Origin: a virus
IMG/VR virus record: IMGVR_UViG_3300037485_001238
Coordinates: 1-22,522 of that record
Direction: 5' to 3' (one strand)
DNA length: 22,522 nt
Below are positions 18,074-22,522 of the stretch, piece by piece. Each line of letters starts with the position of its first letter. Positions within the stretch are counted from its first letter, which is position 1. The notes below the pieces were generated by a model. It ran no database searches, was not told the DNA's origin, and saw nothing but the letters and a program-made list of their open reading frames with translations. Made by a program: the position numbers and the translations under genes.

Positions 18074-19930
18074 ATGACAAATGAACAGGTCAAACCCTTG
18101 TTAGACCACATCATCGCTGAGTACAAGAAGTACGAGGTGAAGAAGAAGTCTGACAAATTCTACATTCCCGATTTCTACCCGACCTACCGGGCCTGCGTAG
18201 AAATGGAGATGAGGCTTCGTATTCACTCCGACTACGATGCTTTCCCGGAAAAGTTGTTTAGGGAGAAGGCTCCCAACGAGCTTCCCCACGAGTTCAACTA
18301 CCGCAAGAACATCTACAAGCCTATCACCGTGCCTTACTTCCACAAGGCCGTGAACATTGCCGGGCGCGTGTGGAACCGGCAGAACTACGAGATGCGCTTT
18401 GATGACGCTTCCGAGGAGCGCTACTTCACCGAGGACTACCCTCGCTTTGGTTCTTTGGAGAACTACTTTCAGCAGATTGTGAGCTTTATGACCTTGACCG
18501 ACCCCAACGCGGTCTTGGCGATTATGCCTGCGAACCTCCAATACTTTGAGGACGGCACGTTCAACGACACCGTTGAAACGACCCCGGTGGCCCATTGCTT
18601 TCACTCTAAGCGCATCTGGGCCTGGAAGGAGAACGAGTATGCTATCATTAAGGCCGACTACGGCTCGGAGGTGGAGAATGGCCGTACCAAAACGGACGAT
18701 GGCCTTGTCTTCTTCATCTTTGACAAGAACGAGATTCAGATCGCCAAGCAGGTGGGCAAGAAGGCTGACTACACCTTTGAGATTGAGCTTTACTACAAGC
18801 ACGATATGAACAAACTGCCCTGCACTCGTTTGGGCGGTATTTCGGTTCAGGAGCAAGGCGATTACTATTTCCAATCTTTCTACACCCCTGCTATCCCGGC
18901 CCTTGACCAAGCGGTGTGCGACTTCAGCACCTTGCAGATGTCCAAGTACAGCCACGCTTTCTTGCAGAAGTGGGAGTATGTGGACGAGTGCGATAAGTGT
19001 AGCGGTTCGGGATACACTGAGGAGGCTTTAGGTTTTGAGGAGAAGGTTGCCATTGCTTGCTCCAACTGTGGTGGTTCTGGCACGAAGCGGATGTTCGGGC
19101 CGATGTCGGTTTACCAGGTTCAGACCCCGAATCGCTTTACCTCGGAGGTAGAGACGAAGGTGAACATTCCTCCTGCCGGGTTCATTGAGTTGGATCCGCA
19201 GATTCTTGAGTTCTTGAACAAGCAGGTCATTACGAACATCCAGATGGCCTTTGAGTTGTTGTCCATTGATGTAATGAACAACGAGAAGATTTCTGGCCGT
19301 GAGACCGCCACGGGTAAGGCCATTGACCGGGAGGAGCTGTATTCCTTCCTGCTCCGCTTTGCCAACACGGTCTTCCACGACTTTGAGTTCGCTATCAAGA
19401 CGATTGGCGAGATGCGGTATGGCGCAGACTTTGCAATGCCTGCGATTCGCTATCCGCAGAACTTTGAGATGCGCACCGATGCCGAGTTGACTGCCGAGAT
19501 TGAGAAGGCTCCGACCTTCAGCAAGGCGATGTTGGCACAGCAGTATTTGGATACCCGATTCCCCATTCAAGAGGAGAAATCAGCGATTATGAAGTTGGCG
19601 GTGCAGGCCGATCCGTTGTTCAACCTGGAAACGAAGGATGTCTTAGCGTTGGTTTCTACCGGGCTTGTCCCCAAATGGAAGGCTATTCTGCACTTTGAGT
19701 TGGAGTCGCTGATTAAGACTGCGATTGCCCAAAACGACAACTTCTTTGAACTCACCCTGGAAGAGCAGAAGGAAGCCCTTGCGACCCTCGCAAAGACGCT
19801 TGTTCCGGCTGAAGAAGCCCCCAGAACGATGACTCCGCAGAGCGTGATGAATGCTCGTACTGCCGTTCCTGCCGAAGAAGAAGAGGAAGAAGAGGAGGAG
19901 GAAGAGGAGGAGGAAGAAGAAACGACCTAA
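18074..19930 (+). CDS. Portal protein with embedded zinc-ribbon-like insert, 618 aa
   Basis: Portal proteins form the dodecameric ring through which DNA enters the capsid. The call rests on length, location just upstream of a MuF-like gene, scaffold and capsid, and on portal-like regions: N-terminal YRKNIYKPITVPYFHKAVN, then a middle region NKQVITNIQMAFELLSIDV and a helical ETATGKAIDREELYSFLLRF near residues 415-435. Unusual is an insert with paired cysteines, CDKCSGSG (C306, C309) and CSNCGGSG (C329, C332), which copies the DnaJ-type CxxCxGxG zinc motif. The C-terminus is a run of about 16 Glu. The gene starts two bases after a mini-ORF and is followed nine bases later by the MuF-like gene. 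Confidence 0.8.
   Translation: MTNEQVKPLLDHIIAEYKKYEVKKKSDKFYIPDFYPTYRACVEMEMRLRIHSDYDAFPEKLFREKAPNELPHEFNYRKNIYKPITVPYFHKAVNIAGRVWNRQNYEMRFDDASEERYFTEDYPRFGSLENYFQQIVSFMTLTDPNAVLAIMPANLQYFEDGTFNDTVETTPVAHCFHSKRIWAWKENEYAIIKADYGSEVENGRTKTDDGLVFFIFDKNEIQIAKQVGKKADYTFEIELYYKHDMNKLPCTRLGGISVQEQGDYYFQSFYTPAIPALDQAVCDFSTLQMSKYSHAFLQKWEYVDECDKCSGSGYTEEALGFEEKVAIACSNCGGSGTKRMFGPMSVYQVQTPNRFTSEVETKVNIPPAGFIELDPQILEFLNKQVITNIQMAFELLSIDVMNNEKISGRETATGKAIDREELYSFLLRFANTVFHDFEFAIKTIGEMRYGADFAMPAIRYPQNFEMRTDAELTAEIEKAPTFSKAMLAQQYLDTRFPIQEEKSAIMKLAVQADPLFNLETKDVLALVSTGLVPKWKAILHFELESLIKTAIAQNDNFFELTLEEQKEALATLAKTLVPAEEAPRTMTPQSVMNARTAVPAEEEEEEEEEEEEEEEETT
19874..19921 (+). repeat. GAA/GAG codon run encoding a poly-Glu portal tail
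   Basis: Sixteen consecutive GAA or GAG codons encode the acidic end of the portal protein just before ACG ACC TAA. Such trinucleotide runs can change length by slippage; changes in multiples of three would only lengthen or shorten the tail. Confidence 0.85.
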
Positions 19931-19939
19931 CCCTAACCA

Positions 19940-20749
19940 ATGACTTTAGAAGAGATTGCAGCCTCCAAGCAGGAAGGCTTGGACACGATTGGAGAAGAGT
20001 TTGGAAAGAAGGTTGACAAGTCGCAGGATGAACTGCTCGCTTTGCTCCTTTTAATGCTCTCTAAGCTCTCCTACGACACCGAAGGCAATCTCCTATCCAC
20101 CACCGACAATTACGCCCGTGTAGAGGCTCTGATGGCCGAATTTAAGGATGCCGTATCGCGGAGCAGTTATTACGATGCGTTGGTGTTTTTGGCGAAGAAG
20201 ATTGACACGCAGGCCGACTTGACCAAACAGTATTACGATAAGTTGGGCTTTGATGTAAACTCGGCTTCAGAGGTCGGTTACGAGGAGCAAATGCGGTCAA
20301 TGTTTGACGATTTGACCAACCTTGAGACGAATCTATACGCTTATATACGAAACTTTGTCCTTGCGTCCATTGCTTCGGGTTCGGCCCGGTCGCTTTTGGA
20401 GGGAGGGATTAGCGAGATAATGGTTGGAGGTGGCCCTGACAAAAAGGGTCGCTTGTTCAATATGGCGGTCTTGACTGCTGACACGATGTTTGCGGTGATT
20501 GACCGTTCCTTCACCTACGCTTTGGGTAAGGCTTTGGGCATTAAGAAGTTCAAGTATTCCGGGGGATTGGTGAACGATTCGCGTCCTTTCTGCGTGTCAA
20601 GGGATGGCAAGGTTTTTGATGAGGGGACGATTCGTTCGTGGGGAAGGTTGGGCGATTGGAAGGGAAAGATTCCCGGCACGGACGAGGCCACCATTTTCAT
20701 TTATTTGGGAGGCTATCGTTGTAGGCATTGGCTTGTTCCGCAAGTTTGA
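19940..20749 (+). CDS. MuF-like minor head / head morphogenesis protein, 269 aa
   Basis: The N-terminal half is helical with an LLALLLLMLSKL stretch near residues 32-43 and amphipathic helices. The C-terminal part (about 205-269) has the layout of phage Mu F / SPP1 gp7 proteins: NDSRPFCVSRDGKVFDEGTI, then a strand, PGTDEATIFIYLGGYRCRHW and LVPQV, where conserved Cys and Arg/His-rich ends recall 'D.RtR..C....g' and 'HpnCRC.l'. These minor head proteins bind portal or DNA ends and are encoded just after portal, as here. The CRC-type end is reduced to YRCRHW. The gene follows a short G-free CCCTAACCA gap. Confidence 0.75.
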   Translation: MTLEEIAASKQEGLDTIGEEFGKKVDKSQDELLALLLLMLSKLSYDTEGNLLSTTDNYARVEALMAEFKDAVSRSSYYDALVFLAKKIDTQADLTKQYYDKLGFDVNSASEVGYEEQMRSMFDDLTNLETNLYAYIRNFVLASIASGSARSLLEGGISEIMVGGGPDKKGRLFNMAVLTADTMFAVIDRSFTYALGKALGIKKFKYSGGLVNDSRPFCVSRDGKVFDEGTIRSWGRLGDWKGKIPGTDEATIFIYLGGYRCRHWLVPQV

Positions 20750-20764
20750 ATACCCATTTTTGTT

Positions 20765-20772
20765 TATATTTG
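20765..20772 (+). promoter_or_regulatory. Promoter -7 box (TATATTTG) before the scaffold/capsid genes
   Basis: TATATTTG ends 20 nt before the ATG at 20793, with a G-free leader between. A TTG at 20746-20748 is 16 nt upstream, slightly short of the usual spacing to a -33 element. Confidence 0.55.
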
Positions 20773-20792
20773 CACCATAAACCCTTAAATAT

Positions 20793-21143
20793 ATGAATGA
20801 TGAAATGAGAGGCAGGCGCATTCGCGCTATCAAGTCAAACGGTCAAGTCGTAATGATTAGCCGTGAGACCGCAAGAAGCACCGGGTTCTTGAAAAAGTAC
20901 GGCATCCGCATTGAGGATGAAGCCTACTTGAATCCCCAAAACCAAATGGCCGAACGGGTCTTGGAAGCCCCTAAGCGCAGGAGAGTGATCCAGGCAGAAG
21001 AGCCACAAGTTATTGTTTCGCAGTCTGCCGAAACGATGATGGAACAAACCCCCGAAGTACCTGGAGAGGAAGAGGCTGAAGAGTCATTCCCCCAAGAAAT
21101 ACCAACCGAAGAAACACCAACCACTAAAACCCGTAGAAAATGA
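20793..21143 (+). CDS. Small basic-then-acidic protein, possible head accessory, 116 aa
   Basis: The first 50 residues are basic and compact (MNDEMRGRRIRAIKSNGQVV, then RETARSTGFLKKYGIRI), the rest is a flexible acidic tail (GEEEAEESFPQEIPTEETP) ending TKTRRK. A short globular head joined to a disordered Glu/Pro tail resembles small accessory proteins encoded near scaffolds, but no family is recognised. The last four bases overlap the scaffold ATG (ATGA at 21140-21143), and the pair sits behind its own promoter box. Head assembly is a contextual guess. Confidence 0.6.
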   Translation: MNDEMRGRRIRAIKSNGQVVMISRETARSTGFLKKYGIRIEDEAYLNPQNQMAERVLEAPKRRRVIQAEEPQVIVSQSAETMMEQTPEVPGEEEAEESFPQEIPTEETPTTKTRRK

Positions 21144-21955
21144 GCGTAGATTCCAAAGAGATGGCCAAATGGCTATTTGACCAAGAGAAAGAGTTTGCAT
21201 CCCTTGACGAGTTCAAGGAAGAACTTGCGAAGAAGTATGTGTCCCGTGAGGTGGCCGTTGACGATGAGGACATCCGCAATCGCGTAACAGGCAAGACTCT
21301 CGGAAGCCTTGAGACCAAGTTCAAAAGAGCTTTCAACTTGACCGAGGACGATGTAAAGGGCAAGAAACTGTCCGATCTGTTTGAGGTTGCCCAACAGCGT
21401 ATCAATACGCAGATTGAGGACTTGAAGGAGCAGGCCAAGAACACCGGGAAGGACGATGAGGGCTACAAGACCCAACTCGCTGAGTTGAAGAAGCAGAAGA
21501 GCGAATACGAAACCTTAGCGGGTGAGTTGACGCAGAAGCTTGAGCAGAAGGAGGTTGAGTCGCAGAAGGCGATTGACAATTACATCATTAACCAAGAGGT
21601 GATGAAGATTAAGTCATCCCTTTCGTGGAGCGATTCGGTCAATCAGTTTGCCAAGAAGGGCTTTGACTTAGAATTGAATGAGCGTTATATCTTTGCATTG
21701 TCGGACGGGAAGTTGGTGGTGACAGACAAGAACGGAAGCCAGATCAAGAATGAGAAAGGCACGGGCTATCTGACACCTGAAGAGTTGGTTCGCTCGGAGG
21801 CTGACAAGGCTCAAATGCTCAAGAAGGCAGGAGAAGCCGGGAAGCAAGACCGAGAGCCAATTCGGACAACGACCTCTGGCACAAAAGAAGGAAATCGCGA
21901 ACGGTTCTTGCACCCAAGGGCCGCGAAGCATAGAGAAGAGATTAGCGCACGATGA
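21140..21955 (+). CDS. Capsid scaffolding protein, 271 aa
   Basis: The sequence is almost entirely charged helix: DQEKEFASLDEFKEELAKKY near the start, VAQQRINTQIEDLKEQAK (about 96-113), QLAELKKQKSEYETLAGEL (about 122-140) and EQKEVESQKAIDNYIINQEV. This Lys/Glu/Gln-rich coiled coil followed by a small C-terminal part with basic residues (GNRERFLHPRAAKHREEI) is typical of scaffolds that guide capsid assembly and are then released. Its position immediately before the major capsid gene supports the call. A pre-capsid gap of 79 nt follows. Confidence 0.8.
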   Translation: MSVDSKEMAKWLFDQEKEFASLDEFKEELAKKYVSREVAVDDEDIRNRVTGKTLGSLETKFKRAFNLTEDDVKGKKLSDLFEVAQQRINTQIEDLKEQAKNTGKDDEGYKTQLAELKKQKSEYETLAGELTQKLEQKEVESQKAIDNYIINQEVMKIKSSLSWSDSVNQFAKKGFDLELNERYIFALSDGKLVVTDKNGSQIKNEKGTGYLTPEELVRSEADKAQMLKKAGEAGKQDREPIRTTTSGTKEGNRERFLHPRAAKHREEISAR

Positions 21956-22034
21956 TGTGTCGGGGGGACAATAAGCTCCATAGTGCCTGGCTTGGCAAGA
22001 AATAGCCGACAAACCTTTCTTTCATTCCAAAAAA

Positions 22035-22522
22035 ATGTCATACGCTTTTTCATCTTTCGTATCGTGTCCCGACATCCAAGGTCGTTTGGACGATGGCTAT
22101 TTCAATGCCGATCCAACGATGTTCCCCGGACACATCAACACTCTTCGGGCTATCACCTCCCCGATGAACGAATCTGGTATCATCCAAAACCAGATTGACA
22201 CCAAGAACGGCCACTACCGCCAGGTTGAGGTCGTGTACCAGCCTCGTATGAACGATGCCGGGACTTCCACTTCTGCTGAGTTGAACTGCGCTGCCGGGCC
22301 AACTTACGGAGAAACCTCTACCGTTTACAACATTGACCCTGCCACCGGTGCTTCTCGCAGGTGGTCGGTCAGCCTTGACGATTTGGCCCCTCGTTGTGAG
22401 AATGACGAGAACTATATCGCTCGGCAGTTGGCGATGAACCTTCAGGCTCTCAAGCGTTTTATGAACGAAGAGGCCGTGAACTACATCTCTACCAACTTCG
22501 GTAAGTTCCCCTTCAATGCAGG
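22035..22522 (+). CDS. Major capsid protein, 5' part (runs off the window)
   Basis: An open frame starts at the ATG at 22035 and stays open to the last base (162 complete codons). It begins MSYAFSSFVSCPDIQGRLDD and includes 'ADPTMFPGHINTLRAITSPM', 'IQNQIDTKNGHYRQVEVVYQ' and 'ASRRWSVSLDDLAPRCENDE', ending at 'NTNFG'-like sequence (NYISTNFGKFPFNA). The Asn/Arg/Thr-rich N-terminal arm and position right after the scaffold gene support a capsid subunit. No fold can be proven from the visible part. The leader has the A-run CCAAAAAA before ATG and no Shine-Dalgarno sequence, as elsewhere in the window. Confidence 0.75.
   Translation, partial: MSYAFSSFVSCPDIQGRLDDGYFNADPTMFPGHINTLRAITSPMNESGIIQNQIDTKNGHYRQVEVVYQPRMNDAGTSTSAELNCAAGPTYGETSTVYNIDPATGASRRWSVSLDDLAPRCENDENYIARQLAMNLQALKRFMNEEAVNYISTNFGKFPFNA

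Noticed and set aside
18101-18955. 284-codon minus-strand frame opposite the portal gene
   Set aside because: A shadow of portal codon bias, with Val/Leu/His-rich sequence and no leader or neighbours on that strand.

Overview
The window looks like part of the genome of a tailed, probably siphovirus-like phage (or prophage) of a Bacteroidota host. The phage call rests on a recognisable late region: small and large terminase, tape measure protein, portal, MuF-like head protein, scaffold and the start of the major capsid gene. The host call is an inference. Gene starts lack Shine-Dalgarno sequences, A/C-rich leaders precede the ATGs, and several intergenic gaps carry the Bacteroidota -7 box TAnnTTTG. 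No integrase, rRNA gene or CRISPR array is visible.

Layout. Bases 1-388 hold two small leftward genes (the first cut by the window edge). Bases 389-812 form a divergent, non-coding hub with leftward and rightward promoter boxes around an array of TCGTCAA repeats, a run of GGGAT/GGGAC units and a purine-rich degenerate repeat; it could be a replication origin or control region. Bases 813-2301 hold three rightward genes, the last resembling a short sliding clamp, followed by a terminator. Bases 2351-3577 are non-coding and highly structured: a second purine-rich tract, GC-palindrome-rich sequence, four tandem palindromic 16-bp units, three successive 6-bp hairpins, and a cluster of tRNA-like elements behind a promoter.

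From 3578 to the right edge everything is rightward and late. Terminase genes come first, then small unknown genes, a tail-chaperone-like gene with a possible -1 frameshift, the tape measure gene (1001 codons), two large tail/appendage genes and a probable tail tube or other abundant structural gene with its own promoter box and terminator. A five-gene sugar-modification cassette follows (three glycosyltransferase-like proteins, one GT10/fucosyltransferase-like protein, one SAM methyltransferase-like protein). The head module (portal, MuF-like protein, small acidic protein, scaffold, capsid) ends the window.

How it fits together. Many late genes overlap by 1-11 nt (ATGA or TAATG junctions), which suggests translational coupling in long messages. 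Terminase is separated from portal by the whole tail module, the reverse of the common terminase-portal-capsid-tail order. Leading candidates for something undescribed are the tRNA-like RNA with a 51-nt extra arm, the hairpin/palindrome-rich non-coding region before it, and the glycan cassette embedded between tail and head genes.
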